Of a DNA stretch of 53,147 bases, positions 1-10,500 are shown piece after piece. The notes beneath the pieces are model-generated. The model did no database searches. It was not told where the DNA came from and saw only the letters and a program-made list of their open reading frames with translations. Position 1 is the first letter of the stretch; every line of letters begins with the position of its first letter. The DNA is from an uncultured Verrucomicrobiota bacterium (GTDB lineage: Bacteria; Verrucomicrobiota; Kiritimatiellia; RFP12; UBA1067): positions 1 to 53,147 of the forward strand of contig CAMOCC010000010.1 in assembly GCA_946610035.1 (NCBI GenBank), given 5' to 3'. Made by a program: the position numbers and the translations under genes.

Positions 1-90
1 ATGAAGCGCCAGCTGCGGCAAGCCGTGGCTGGCGCCTTCATTTGGAATCCTTGCCAGGAAAATGCCCACTTGCGGAGGAAGGGCGATTTA

Positions 91-99
91 TGGTATAAT
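91..99 (+). promoter_or_regulatory. Extended -10 promoter TGGTATAAT
   Basis: TGG followed by a perfect TATAAT hexamer (94-99), the same extended -10 form seen before many genes in this window. A weak TTGCGG lies 18 bp upstream at 70-75. It could drive the secreted repeat protein at 361, giving a leader of about 255 nt. An ATG at 112, in frame with that gene, lies 12 nt downstream, but the sequence after it reads as repeat-derived low-complexity peptide. Confidence 0.5.
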
Positions 100-360
100 T
101 CGCGGCGCAAGATGAAAAGGATTTTCCATAACGTCTCGCGGAATGCGCAAATAATGCGCGTGGCGCGGCTGTACGGAAAAATTACCCCCCGCCCCGGAGC
201 CCGAGCCCGCCCCCGAGCCCGAGCAGTAATCCCGCCGCCCTCGGTTTTATCGCAGATACGCAGGGTTTTGCTTTGCCCTGCGTCTCTGCGCCTCTGCGAT
301 GAAAACCGCGCCGCAAGCCCCATCCCCGTCAATACAACCGCCGAAAGGGAACCTAAACAG
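100..360 (+). other. Non-coding leader with repeats before the InlB-repeat gene
   Basis: This stretch is open in the frame of the downstream gene, but its translation is arginine/proline-rich and repeat-derived, so it is treated as untranslated. It holds direct GAGCCCGAG-type repeats at about 196-228 and an imperfect hairpin at 251-290. Confidence 0.5.
251..290. repeat. Palindromic CGCAGA-type intergenic repeat
   Basis: A 15-nt arm (251-265) and its inverse (276-290) pair with one mismatch around a 10-nt T-rich loop. The left arm reads CGCAGATACGCAGGG. It looks like a REP-type intergenic palindrome, not a terminator: no gene ends here and no T-run follows. Confidence 0.5.
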
Positions 361-3300
361 ATGAAAACGAAACTGCGAGTCGCCGCGACAATCTCACCGA
401 CGGCAATGCCGAGACGTGGGGCTCTACCTCATGCCATTGCGTCCTTTCGCATATTTGCGATGGTCGCGTGCGCAATGCTCACTGGTGAACTCCAGGCAAT
501 AAACTGGACGCTTTCAGAAGCGAACAATTCTTATCAGGATGAACGAATCGAGGCTACGCAGAATGGCGGGGAAAGCGATACCTTCGACGTGGTGGTTCCG
601 GCGGGAACGAAAGCCGTTGTTCATGTTCACGTCGATAATGTGACATCGCATAATACCGGCGGCAAGACAGTTTACCTGATGTGGAACGGCGGATCCGAGC
701 AGTTGCTTTCCGGACAGGGAGCATCGGATTCGCATACCTTTACATCCAACGGGAGTGTCACGATTGGCGTTAGATGCTCGGCTGGAACGCATCAGGTTCC
801 GCACACACGGCCGATTACCATCGGCGGGAAGACCATTTACAGCACGTATTACACGACTGAATATTGGACCTACTACCAGTGCGCAGTTACATATAGCATC
901 ACCATTTCATATGAATCCTTGCTGCCTGATTTGAAGATTTCACCGCTCATGTTGTCGTCGGAGGAGGCTCCAGTCGACAAAACGGTGACGCTCTCCTTCA
1001 CGGTAACGAACGATGGTGGGCGTCCGGCGGGCGAAGCATCGGTTGCGCGAGTCTATGTGGATGACGTGCAGGTAGGTGGAGATTTGCCAATTGGAGAATT
1101 GGCGGCGGGCGCATCTGAAGCGAAGACGCTGACCCTGCCGCGACAGGTCGTAGGCGAACACGCGGTAAGGGTCGTCGTGGACGCGACGTATCGCATCGAG
1201 GAGGTGAGTGAGAACAACAACCAGGCGACGGCGACGCTGCTTTCCTACGAACGTGTACCCTACACTGTACGCTACGACCCGAACGGCGGGAATGGTACGA
1301 TGGCCGATCAGCCGTTCATTGCGGGGACGGAGCAAGCATTGCGCAGGAACGCATTTACGCGCACGGACTATGTGTTCAAAGGATGGGCAACGGAACCGGC
1401 TGGCGAGATTGCCTACGAGGACGGCTCATTGCAGAAGGTCCTGACCTACCGGCGCAACGGCCTCGTTATGCTCTACGCCGTGTGGGAGGCTGTGCCGCAT
1501 ACTGTGGCGTTCGATGCCAACGGCGGCACGGTAACGACGGAGACCATGACCTTTTCCGCAGTCGAGCCATGCGGCAGCCTGCCCGTGGCCTATCTTGACA
1601 AGAATGACATGACTTCGCCCGTTTTCGTCGGCTGGTTCACGGCTCCGACGGGCGGAGTGCAGGTCACAGAGGATAGCGTCATCAAGGGCGACTGCGTTAT
1701 CTACGCCCACTATGCGCGACCGGCCTTGAAGGTGTGCTTTGATGCGAACGGAGGGGCGGGGACGATGGCGGACATCACAGCCTACAGTGGAATCCCCACA
1801 CCTCTTCCTCGCAATGCGTTTACGCACGCGGGATACTACTTCAGGGGATGGGGCCTGACGGAGGGGGCGGACATCGTTTCGTATAAAGAAGGGGAACTTT
1901 GGATGGGTGTAGAGGGTGCGACGCTTTATGCGGTCTGGGAGGAGGAGACGAGGCACACGCACCACTTTGACGCCAACGGCGGCGAGGGGACGATGCCCGA
2001 CATTGTCGTGACGAATGATGCGCCGTTCACGGTTCCTGACTGCGCCTTTACTAAGGATGGGTCGGTGTTCTGGGGATGGGAGACGAATACTGCCGAAAAC
2101 ATTACGACTTATTCTGCAACCTGGAAGTCCGCTGTCGAGCTGGATGCCATAGCACGGGGCGGAATGCAGTTCGCCACGGACGACATCGACCCCTGGCATG
2201 TTGTCGAGGACGGCGGACAGGATGTCATTCAGTGTGTTTTGACGAGTGCAGTCGTGTATGTGACGAATGTCTACGGGCAGGCAACCTATTACATTGCTAA
2301 CCGCGAGACGGGTCTCTACATTCAGTTTCCCGAAGAGGAGGGGCGCTACTTCTACCGCTTCAAGTGGTTTTATCCGAATACGATGAATTTCATCTGGCCT
2401 ATCCGCTTTCTCTACTATGACGGCAAAGGCTGGGCCAAGGGCGATGGCTGGTCTTCGGGCACGGATTGGGGGGATGGCTATCAAGCGCAGACACCCACAA
2501 CATGGGATGGTTTGATCGCTGATTCCATTCGCAATGGGGAGGACTGGAGCGATTGGGTCAACGTTTCGGCACTAGACATTTGCGAGCGGTGCAAGGCGAG
2601 GTGGGGCAAGACGAAACCTCCGTTTTGCCTCGAGACCACTTATGTGGAATACTCAGCGCCAAAGCCGGATGAGGTCGCGCTCTGCTTTGACCCAGGCGTG
2701 TTCGTCCGCACAAGTTATTCCATGAACGGCAGGGCGTCGTTGATGAATATCGTAGTCGCACCCGAAGCGGGATGGGAAGCTTCTGCGAATGCCGACTGGC
2801 TTTCCATTACGCCATGCGAGGGCGACCTGCGACACGGCGTCCTGGCGCTCGCCGACAACAACACGATGGATGTGCGGACGGGAAGTGTGACGATTACCGC
2901 GCAAGGGACTAATTATGACATCTCTATTATCCAGGCTCCTGGTATCGCTTCGACCGTTGTGACCTTTGACGCACAGGGCGGGGAAATTGAGACGAACAGC
3001 GTCCGCTACGCGACGGGGCGCGCATTCGGTACGTTGCCGACCCCAATACGGCAGGGTTATACGTTCAGCGGCTGGTACTCGGCGCGGAGCGGAGGAGAGA
3101 TGGTGTCCGCCGGGACTGTGGTCAAGGATGGGCTGCGGGCTCTGTTTGCGCGGTGGAGCGCTCTCTCCTGTACCGTTACTTTCGACGCGAACGGCGGCAG
3201 CGGCGGCACGACGCGGACGCAGAACTGCGATGAGACGCTCGGCGCGTTGCCGACGGCGACACGGCTCGGCTGTGTCTTTGATGGGTGGTTCACTTCGGCG

Positions 3301-4275
3301 ACAGGAGGGATAATGATTGCAGCGTCAGCTAAAGTTGCGGCTAATGTGACATTATACGCACATTGGACGGAGAACCGTGGCAACTCTGGCGGCGGTAAAG
3401 ATGGAGGTCAGGGCGGCGGTTCTGGCGGCAGCGACATATCTGATCCCGTGACGCCGGGACATGGGTTCATAGAGGTAGAGGTAACGGACATCATCGCTCC
3501 ATATGAGGCGCCGAAGGCGGTGACGCTGCAAGGCGCGGTGTATGACGGCGACGGCGCCGTGGTGGGCGTCGTGGAGCTGAAGCTGGGCAAGGTGAACGCC
3601 ATGAAGAAGACGAGCAAGGTGTCCGGCTCGTTCACCGGGCTTGACGGCAGGAAGTCCACAATGAAGGCCGTGACGGTCGCAGGGGTGGACGGCTCGGCGC
3701 CCGCGACGGTTTCGCTGGCGGTCAAGGGACGAGGGACGATGACGGTCACGATCGGCGGCGACCAGTTCGCGGGCTCGCTTGGCGATTGGCACGTGCAGTC
3801 GGCGGACGTCGGCGGCGAATGGACCGGCGACGCGGCGGCAAGCGTCGTGGCGGACGACCTTTCGATGTTCGCGGGGACGGTGCTCGAGGAGCTTCTGCCG
3901 GTCGGCGACGGCGAGACGGTGAAGGCGAGCGGCGGCAAGTGGAAGTTCGACAAGGCCGCTGGCGTCAAGTGGGCCAAGCCGAAGAAGGGCGTGGCGCTGA
4001 CCGACCTCGACATCTACGACGAGGAGTCCGGCAAGGGGCTGGTCGTGGATGTCTCGGGCGGAAAGACCAACCTCTCCGCGATGAAGCTCGCCTACACTCC
4101 GAAGAGGGGCGTGTTCAAGGGGTCGTTCAAGGTTTGCGAGCTGCAGGGCGAGGGCAGGAAGACCAAGCTGAAGAAATACACCGTCAAGGTGAACGGCGTG
4201 GTGGTGGACGGCGTCGGCTCCGGCGAGGCCACGTGCAAGAAGCCCGCCCTCTCCTGGCCCGTAGAGGTCAGATGA
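361..4275 (+). CDS. Secreted InlB/CARDB/BACON multidomain protein
   Basis: A 1304-aa exported surface protein. The start at 361 is chosen because a signal-like segment follows, with a hydrophobic core around residues 30-42 ending LQA near 46. Visible in order: a CARDB-like domain (about 187-290), four Listeria-Bacteroides/InlB repeats (about 300-577, with FDANGG and GW hallmarks and YAVW-type ends), an unassigned aromatic-rich region (about 590-775), a BACON-like domain (about 780-860), two further InlB repeats (about 867-1002), a glycine-rich linker (about 1003-1024) and a C-terminal module (about 1040-1304). Such repeats usually mediate adhesion or carbohydrate contact; no catalytic domain is evident. 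The C-terminal module, with KKYTVKVNGVVVDGVG near its end, resembles a recurrent tail on exported proteins of this lineage. That is recalled and not searched; it may be a sorting or anchoring domain. No partner gene is adjacent. Confidence 0.8.
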   Translation: MKTKLRVAATISPTAMPRRGALPHAIASFRIFAMVACAMLTGELQAINWTLSEANNSYQDERIEATQNGGESDTFDVVVPAGTKAVVHVHVDNVTSHNTGGKTVYLMWNGGSEQLLSGQGASDSHTFTSNGSVTIGVRCSAGTHQVPHTRPITIGGKTIYSTYYTTEYWTYYQCAVTYSITISYESLLPDLKISPLMLSSEEAPVDKTVTLSFTVTNDGGRPAGEASVARVYVDDVQVGGDLPIGELAAGASEAKTLTLPRQVVGEHAVRVVVDATYRIEEVSENNNQATATLLSYERVPYTVRYDPNGGNGTMADQPFIAGTEQALRRNAFTRTDYVFKGWATEPAGEIAYEDGSLQKVLTYRRNGLVMLYAVWEAVPHTVAFDANGGTVTTETMTFSAVEPCGSLPVAYLDKNDMTSPVFVGWFTAPTGGVQVTEDSVIKGDCVIYAHYARPALKVCFDANGGAGTMADITAYSGIPTPLPRNAFTHAGYYFRGWGLTEGADIVSYKEGELWMGVEGATLYAVWEEETRHTHHFDANGGEGTMPDIVVTNDAPFTVPDCAFTKDGSVFWGWETNTAENITTYSATWKSAVELDAIARGGMQFATDDIDPWHVVEDGGQDVIQCVLTSAVVYVTNVYGQATYYIANRETGLYIQFPEEEGRYFYRFKWFYPNTMNFIWPIRFLYYDGKGWAKGDGWSSGTDWGDGYQAQTPTTWDGLIADSIRNGEDWSDWVNVSALDICERCKARWGKTKPPFCLETTYVEYSAPKPDEVALCFDPGVFVRTSYSMNGRASLMNIVVAPEAGWEASANADWLSITPCEGDLRHGVLALADNNTMDVRTGSVTITAQGTNYDISIIQAPGIASTVVTFDAQGGEIETNSVRYATGRAFGTLPTPIRQGYTFSGWYSARSGGEMVSAGTVVKDGLRALFARWSALSCTVTFDANGGSGGTTRTQNCDETLGALPTATRLGCVFDGWFTSATGGIMIAASAKVAANVTLYAHWTENRGNSGGGKDGGQGGGSGGSDISDPVTPGHGFIEVEVTDIIAPYEAPKAVTLQGAVYDGDGAVVGVVELKLGKVNAMKKTSKVSGSFTGLDGRKSTMKAVTVAGVDGSAPATVSLAVKGRGTMTVTIGGDQFAGSLGDWHVQSADVGGEWTGDAAASVVADDLSMFAGTVLEELLPVGDGETVKASGGKWKFDKAAGVKWAKPKKGVALTDLDIYDEESGKGLVVDVSGGKTNLSAMKLAYTPKRGVFKGSFKVCELQGEGRKTKLKKYTVKVNGVVVDGVGSGEATCKKPALSWPVEVR

Positions 4276-4314
4276 TAGATGGTAATTGGTAGAGGGTGTC
4301 GTTCTCACCCCCTC

Positions 4315-4327
4315 GGGGACAGTCCCC
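4315..4327. repeat. GGGGACAGTCCCC palindrome
   Basis: A 13-bp near-perfect palindrome in the gap after the InlB-repeat gene. The same sequence recurs three times at the far end of the window (53019-53073), which marks it as a dispersed intergenic repeat. Confidence 0.6.
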
Positions 4328-4362
4328 CCACCCCTCGCGCAATCTCCCCGCGATCCCGAGAC

Positions 4363-4384
4363 GGCGCGATGGGGTCATCGCGCC
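4363..4384. terminator. Perfect hairpin between convergent genes
   Basis: Nine-bp arms GGCGCGATG and CATCGCGCC around a GGGT loop, in the 218-bp gap between two convergent genes. No T-run follows on either strand, so it may stabilise 3' ends rather than act as a classic intrinsic terminator. The rest of the gap (4276-4493) holds short direct repeats and no gene. Confidence 0.4.
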
Positions 4385-4493
4385 CTACCAGTGCCTACCA
4401 GTGCCGCGGTCATACGATCACCTCACAATGGCCGCCCCTGTCGGGGCCGATGCGGGAGAGACGTCCCGCGTCCCTGAAGATGACGCCTTCCCG

Positions 4494-6386
4494 CTACAAG
4501 GTGCTAAGAAGGTCGTCTACGACTTCGGCTCCGCCGGTCACATCGAACTTGAAGAGGTCGATCTTGACGTTCACGGGTCCGGGCGAAACGTTGCGGTAGC
4601 GCGCATAGCGCCATCCGTCGGACGGATTGAGCCTGCTCTGCATCTCCCCGCCCCGGTTGTCCGTCGCGAGCTTCGTCCACGATCCGCCGTCCTTCGACAC
4701 TTCAATCACGCCAGCCTTCACTGCTTCATCGCCCAGTCGCGCGTGGAAGTAGTCCGTTGCCCATGTCTTCGGGACTGCGATGCCGAACGTTTCGCCAGCG
4801 GCGACACTGCGCGCCTCCATCACACGCGAGAGCGAGGCGTACTTTCCGTCCCTCGAAGCGACGAGCCCTTCCAGAGGCCTGGCCGTCGAAAACGCCCTCG
4901 GCACGTCCGCACTGCCCTTCTCCGCGCCGTCCTTCATCCGCCCCAGACGCGTGAGCGCGGCAACGGAAATCTTCTCGACGAGCGGACGCAGCTCGCGGGA
5001 CGACGCGACAGGCGGCCTGACATAACGACGGTCGGCGTCGAAGGTCGCAGCCTGGAACTTCTCGCGATGCCGCCGCGCCGACTCCGCGGCGGCGCGGCGC
5101 AGCGCGCGCATCCTGTCGACATCCTCCTGCGCCGCGGCGCATGTAGGCGCCTTGAGCAGCCTGATCGCGCAGACGCCCTGCCCCATCAGGAACTTCTCGT
5201 CCTCCAGCCAGCCCTCGATCTCCCATCCAAGGTCGTAGCGTCCTTTCGGAAGCTTCCTGTCAAGGACCTCGCATGCTTCATAAACTTCCCTGAACAACGC
5301 CGCGACCGCCTTGACTGTCTCGGCGGAAAGCTCGCCGTCCGCATCGAGCTCCGCGCGCGCCTTCGCGCAGAGAGGGGCGGCGCAGACGCTCTCCTCGCGG
5401 CGGTAGCCGTGAACGGTTGGCCCCTGGTCGGAGTTGTGCTCGGCGAAGACGCGCATCGCCTTCGCGACGGCCGGATCGGGATATATCTTCGAAAAGGACT
5501 CCTCCCAGGCCTTCTGCGAATTGAATCCGGACGGATCGGCGCACCACTTCGCGACTCCGTAGAGCGCGATCTTGCCGGCCTCGCAGTTCTCCATCGGATT
5601 GGAGACGAATCCGGCAACACGGCAGTCGTCGAGTCCGTATGCGCGGCCGAGAAGAAGGCTCGAGCGGCAGTAGTCGTTGACGGGCCAGTTCCACCAGATG
5701 AACGGCGGACGCCTGAAGTCCTGGGTAATCTTCGCGACGTCCTCGGCGCGTATGTCGGCGCAGATTCCCCTGCCGGTCCACATGATGTGCACCCTGGGGT
5801 CCAGCGCGGCGCCGAGCGCCTTCTGGTACGGATGGCCCGTGCCCCAATAGACGTTGGGGCACATTATGAGCGGACCGCAGTCGCCCTTCTTCAGGAGAAA
5901 GTCGTTCAGTATGCGGTTGCAGATCGCCGCATGCGCCGATGCATCGGCCCCGCCGAAATCGTCGAAGAAAGCGGCGAACCCCCTGAAGCCGCAATCGTAC
6001 ATCAACCCCAGCTTGGCAAAGAGCGCCTTGTAATCCTCCCCGCTGTCCTGTCGGAAGCCGTCTCCGAGATGGATGGCCCAGTACAGCGAAACGCCGTTCT
6101 CCTTCGCGCAGGCGAGCAGTCTTCTGAAGTCCGAGACTTCGGACTCTGGATACGGCTCGCGCCATTTTGCGTGGTGGTATGGATCGTCCTTCGGACCGTA
6201 GATGAACACGTTCATGTCCATCTCGCCCATGAACTTCAGCAGAGAGAGGCGTCCCTCCGTTCCCCACGGGCGTCCGTAGTAGCCCTCTACAACGCCGCGC
6301 ATAGGCACTGCATCCGCCGCGAAGGACGTTGCGGCGAACGCCGCGGCAGACGCGGCACATACGGCTCTAAGCAGTTTCATGGCCAT
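4494..6386 (-). CDS. Exported GH84 beta-N-acetylglucosaminidase
   Basis: A 630-aa GH84 (hyaluronidase/O-GlcNAcase-like) glycosidase expected to release N-acetylglucosamine from glycans outside the cytoplasm. A signal peptide ends near ATSFAADA. The GH84 barrel follows at once with VVEGYYGRPW, and the family's paired catalytic aspartates are visible as FFDD near residues 140-141. Later motifs FIWWNWPVND and YGLDD also fit. The additional N-terminal domain of larger family members is absent. Residues 540-630 resemble a carbohydrate-binding beta-sandwich. The start at 6386 has AGGAG 4 nt upstream; the ATG at 6380 gives 10 nt and is an alternative. It is a single gene behind its own promoter, convergent with the InlB-repeat gene and downstream of the giant-protein operon. 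Host glycan or mucin use is plausible. Confidence 0.88.
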   Translation of the reverse strand: MAMKLLRAVCAASAAAFAATSFAADAVPMRGVVEGYYGRPWGTEGRLSLLKFMGEMDMNVFIYGPKDDPYHHAKWREPYPESEVSDFRRLLACAKENGVSLYWAIHLGDGFRQDSGEDYKALFAKLGLMYDCGFRGFAAFFDDFGGADASAHAAICNRILNDFLLKKGDCGPLIMCPNVYWGTGHPYQKALGAALDPRVHIMWTGRGICADIRAEDVAKITQDFRRPPFIWWNWPVNDYCRSSLLLGRAYGLDDCRVAGFVSNPMENCEAGKIALYGVAKWCADPSGFNSQKAWEESFSKIYPDPAVAKAMRVFAEHNSDQGPTVHGYRREESVCAAPLCAKARAELDADGELSAETVKAVAALFREVYEACEVLDRKLPKGRYDLGWEIEGWLEDEKFLMGQGVCAIRLLKAPTCAAAQEDVDRMRALRRAAAESARRHREKFQAATFDADRRYVRPPVASSRELRPLVEKISVAALTRLGRMKDGAEKGSADVPRAFSTARPLEGLVASRDGKYASLSRVMEARSVAAGETFGIAVPKTWATDYFHARLGDEAVKAGVIEVSKDGGSWTKLATDNRGGEMQSRLNPSDGWRYARYRNVSPGPVNVKIDLFKFDVTGGAEVVDDLLSTL

Positions 6387-6433
6387 GTTTCTCCTTTTCT
6401 CCTGCTGACAAACCTTCTTTCCCTCGCGCGGAC

Positions 6434-6442
6434 ATTATACCA
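6434..6442 (-). promoter_or_regulatory. Extended -10 promoter for the GH84 gene
   Basis: TGGTATAAT on the minus strand (hexamer 6434-6439), about 48 bp upstream of the GH84 start. No good -35 is present (best TACTCA at 17 bp). Confidence 0.6.
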
Positions 6443-6531
6443 AAATTCCGCCCAGCTGAGTATAGCGGACATACGGCGCAATACGCCTTGACACATCCTG
6501 AAAGACCAGCTAAGCGATGCAGGGGCGGGGA

Positions 6532-7464
6532 TCAGTCGAGGCGGATGCGGAAGAGGCCGAGCTCGCCGACCTTGTCGAGGTAGACCTTGCGCTCCTCAAC
6601 GTCCTCCGTCTCGTCGATGTACTTCCGCTCTCCAGAGGCGCGCTTCGGTTCGGAACGGTGCGGGTGGATGGCGAAGCCGTGCGCCGCATCCACGCGGTTG
6701 GTGCTACGCTCCACGGAATAGGCGAAGCCGTACACGGGCTTGAACCCGAGCTCCACCATGTCCGACCCGTCGTCCGCCTTGACGATCTTGAACGAGGTGA
6801 CCTTCAGCCCGGCCTCCTCCGCATTGAACGGATCCGTCCCCGCCAGGTACTCCTCGCGGTTCGACACGCCGTCGCCGTCGTAGTCCGCGTCGGGATTGTA
6901 GGACGCGCCGGACGCAATGTACGCCTGCCCCGTGCCCGGATTCCTGTACGTGCGCCCGTGCGCCTCCGCATACCGCACGTAGTCGTCGTCGATGCCGGGG
7001 ACGATCGTGTCGCTCATCAGCTTCAGGTCGAGGCGCGTGACGGACCCCGACTTCGCCGCCGGAAGCGACGTGGAGGCGTATGCCGTGCACATGGCGTCGC
7101 GCGAATCCACCTCGAAGACGAGCTCGTCCCCGACCGCCGCCGCGTTGGCGGACGCGGCGTCAGTCGTCATCGGAACCGCCACAGAGTAGTTGCACACCGT
7201 GTCCCCTTCGAATTCGCCGAGCTTCCCCCTGGCAAGGAGGACGCCGTTCTTGCGGACCCTCACCTCGGCGACTTCGCTGTACCTGTGCAGCCCCGCTCCG
7301 TCGTAGTCCTTGATCCGGCCCGTGTACACGCTCGGCGGCAGGGAAACCGCGACCGCCGGCTCCGCCGCCGCCGCGGAATGGAAAATGGAAAACGACAAAT
7401 GGATGATCGCCGCCGCGGCAACCAAGCCAATACTACGCTCAACTCCACATTTTACATTCTTCAT
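6532..7464 (-). CDS. Exported protein with thrombospondin-type-3 calcium site
   Basis: A 310-aa exported protein of unknown function. The start at 7464 is preferred because GGAGG lies 8 nt before it; a longer frame to 7485 would put the ribosome site inside the gene. A hydrophobic signal segment ends around HSAAAAEP. The central segment NPDADYDGDGVSNREEYL, followed by AGTDPFN, is a typical thrombospondin-type-3/dockerin-like calcium motif that in many exported PVC proteins joins domains. It is the last gene of the four-gene operon, 78 bp after the giant gene, whose own C-terminus carries a similar DTDHDGSVD motif. That suggests a calcium-dependent partner or accessory, which is inference. Confidence 0.65.
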   Translation of the reverse strand: MKNVKCGVERSIGLVAAAAIIHLSFSIFHSAAAAEPAVAVSLPPSVYTGRIKDYDGAGLHRYSEVAEVRVRKNGVLLARGKLGEFEGDTVCNYSVAVPMTTDAASANAAAVGDELVFEVDSRDAMCTAYASTSLPAAKSGSVTRLDLKLMSDTIVPGIDDDYVRYAEAHGRTYRNPGTGQAYIASGASYNPDADYDGDGVSNREEYLAGTDPFNAEEAGLKVTSFKIVKADDGSDMVELGFKPVYGFAYSVERSTNRVDAAHGFAIHPHRSEPKRASGERKYIDETEDVEERKVYLDKVGELGLFRIRLD

Positions 7465-7542
7465 TTTATGTCCTCCCTTTTCCATTTTCCATCCTGCTGC
7501 ACTTCCAATTATGCACTTTGCATTTCACCATTTGCATTCGCA

Positions 7543-10500
7543 TCAGTTTCCAGAATGCGAGTACGTCTTGAGCCCGAGCTTGATGTCCGTCACCCCGGGC
7601 TCGTCCACACTGCCGTCGTGGTCGGTATCCGCTCCGTTGATGAACGTGTCGAGCGCGGCTTCGCGGCTCTCGGCGGACCCGCCGAGGAGCTGTCCCGCCG
7701 GGATGATCATCAGCCACCTCGTGTTCCACGCACTGCGTCCGTACAGGCGCTTGTTCGCGCGGTCCGCGTCGTCGTCGTCGCCCGTCATCGCGCGGAAGGA
7801 CGGGATGCGCCTGATCTTCGCGGCGACGTCCCCGCCCGCCGTGTAGCCGGTGTAGGTCGGCGTCCAGTCCTCGTCGTCAAGCTCCGTCGAACCGATTTCA
7901 TACGGCGCGGGGATCACCTGGTCGAGCACATTGAAGGTCAGCACCCTTCCGTTCGCCCCTCCTCCCGGAACGCGCATCGAATCCGCGCCCGCCGGCACAA
8001 GGTACACGACGGGCGTCGCCGAGAGGGCCGCCGCTGGATAGCCCTCGAACTTCACGCCCGCCGAGGCGATCTTCGTCGCATAGTAGGACGAGTCGAGCGC
8101 ATGGTCGCCGGCTGCGAGCTCCCTGCCGAAGAAGTTCTTCGCGAAGTCTATCGTCGAGGAGAACGGAATCACCAGCGCCGGCTCCTTGGACGCCGTCAGG
8201 GCTCCGGTCTGCCCGGACGAGGCGGCCGGCTGGCAGAAGCGCTGGTACTCGGGCACGGACCTCAAGTCGGGCACGACGTACTTCGAGAGCTCCTTCCGCC
8301 AGGCGTAGTTGCCGTTCGTGCCGGACGATATGCGGAAGAGTTCGCGGCGAAGCGAGAACCACGTCGCGTTGCGGTCCGGATTGTTGATGCCGAGGCGCGG
8401 CTTCAGGACGAGATAGTTCGACTTCATCCGCGCCAGGATGTCCGCCAGCCCCGCGTCGCCGAGTCCGCCGCCGAGAACGGGCTTGCCGTCTGCGTCGAGC
8501 TTGCCGATGGCGCGCGCACCGACTATCTCGCCCTTGAAGGCGTCGCCGGACGCCTTGTCCGCCGACAGCATCCCCGTCTCGTAGTCGTACGCCTGCGCCG
8601 CCATGTAGACGTACTTCTGCGCAAGGTCGAAGGCGGCCTTGTAGCGCGTGAGCGCCGAATCCTGGACGTTCCTGAAGAACATGTCGTTGTAGCGCAGCTT
8701 GATGATGCGGTTCTCGCGCTGGGCGCGCGCGCCCTTGCGCGAGGCCTGGACGCGGTCGCCCTCCGCCGCCACCGTGTCGAAGTTCTCCGCCGCGGCGACC
8801 ATCGCCGCCCAGGCTGCGCGCAGCTCGCGAGCCGCCTCGCCGACGCCGCACACGAGATCGCGCGCCGACGCGTACGCCGACTCCTGCGCATCCGTCCAGC
8901 TCGCACCCTCCGCGGCCTCCTCGGCAGCGGTCTCGATCATATTCTGGACGTACTGGGCCTCCTCGATGAGGCCGTCGAACACCCCCTTGAGGACGATGGC
9001 CTGCTCCTTGGCCCCCAGCGACGCCGTGCCGGAGGCGATGTACGCCGCCAACCCCGGGATGATGACGGCCGTCATTCCCACGCCGACGAGGGACATGCTG
9101 CCCGCCCTGCCGGCGTAGTTGTCCAAGCCCTCGGCGGCTTCCTTTATCGTATCCATGGCGATCGAGGAGTTCTTGAGCGCCATCAGAATCGTGTCGGTGG
9201 CGTACTTGCCCCTTATCTTGGCGAGTTCCGCATCGTGGGACGAGCTCCTCTTCGAGTACAGCGAATCTATCCAGTCGATCTCCGTCGACAGCCTGTCGAT
9301 CTTGCCGTTGTAGTTCTCCAGCGCGTTCCTGCAGGCGACGTAGGCGAGGATGTAGTCCGTGTAGGCGTCCTGGATCCTGCCGGCGGACTGGCGCTTGCCG
9401 GTGAAGGACGCGGGCTTGTTGACGAGGCCGTTGGCGGACATCTGGTACGTGAGGACGTTCGTCGAGGAGTTGACCGCCGTACTCTCGGCGAAGGACTTCA
9501 TCGACTCGTACTTCCACTTGTCCGTCGACTTGTCGTAGGTGACCACGGCGACCGGCTTGATGTCCGCGCCGGAGAGGCCGAACGCCGCGAGGTCCATGTA
9601 CATGTAGTGGTAGAGGTCGGGTCCCGTGTAGCCCTGCGGATATGTCCCGGCGGGGCCGATGTCGTCCGCATAGGGCGTGCCGTATATCTCGATCAGCTGG
9701 TTCTGGAAATCGGCCTCGGACGCCGCCGCCTGCTCCTCCTCGTTGAGCTGGGTGTTCGTGACCTGCCTGAGATGCGTCGCCGCCTCCTGGGCGCGGTCGA
9801 GGACCTTCGCAGCGTTGGCGAGCGCCGTCTCGGCGCGGGCGGCGATCTGCTCGAAGTGCGAGCCTGCGTCGTCGTTGTCGCCCTCGCCGTCGCCCGGAGC
9901 GAGGTCGAACGGAACGGCCGACTCGGAGAGCCCGAGCGGATTCATCCCCGCGTCTGCCTTGTCGAGGCTCTTCTGTATCGCGGACGCGGCGGAGGCGATT
10001 TCGCCGAGCGAGGACGCCGTGGAGCGGTTGATGCGGAGGAGTCCGTCGTCGTCGAAGTCTATGCCGATTCCGCTTTCGGGCACGCCGACCCACTCGCCGC
10101 CGTAGATGCTCCAGATGCAGTCTCCGCCCGGGGTCTCGTCCGCGAGCGTCTCGCCGCCGGAGGAGTCAGCCACGCACCGCGTGTAGGCCAGGAGGTCTTC
10201 GTGTCGGGGGGTCACGTAGTTGCGTCCGGCGACGAGTTCGGCGTCCGTGCGTGAACCGCGCCACAACCTGATCTCGGAGATGTAGCCGGCAAGTCCCCTT
10301 CCCATCATGATCGCCGCATCGTCGAACGTCTGCGTTCCCAGCGTCTGCTCGGCGATCTTCGTTCCGTCGGACGCGAAGGCGCGGAGCGTCAGGAGGCCGT
10401 TTTCGTCCGAATGCAGCGCGAAGAGCGTCCCCGCCGCGCTGGGAACGCCGGCGGCGCTCGCCATGTCCGCCTGGCCGTAGACGAGGTAGTACTCCACGGA

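Noticed and set aside
1-360. Extension of the InlB-repeat protein to the window edge or to ATG 112
   Set aside because: The translation is repeat-derived and lacks a signal peptide at its start, whereas a signal segment follows ATG 361.
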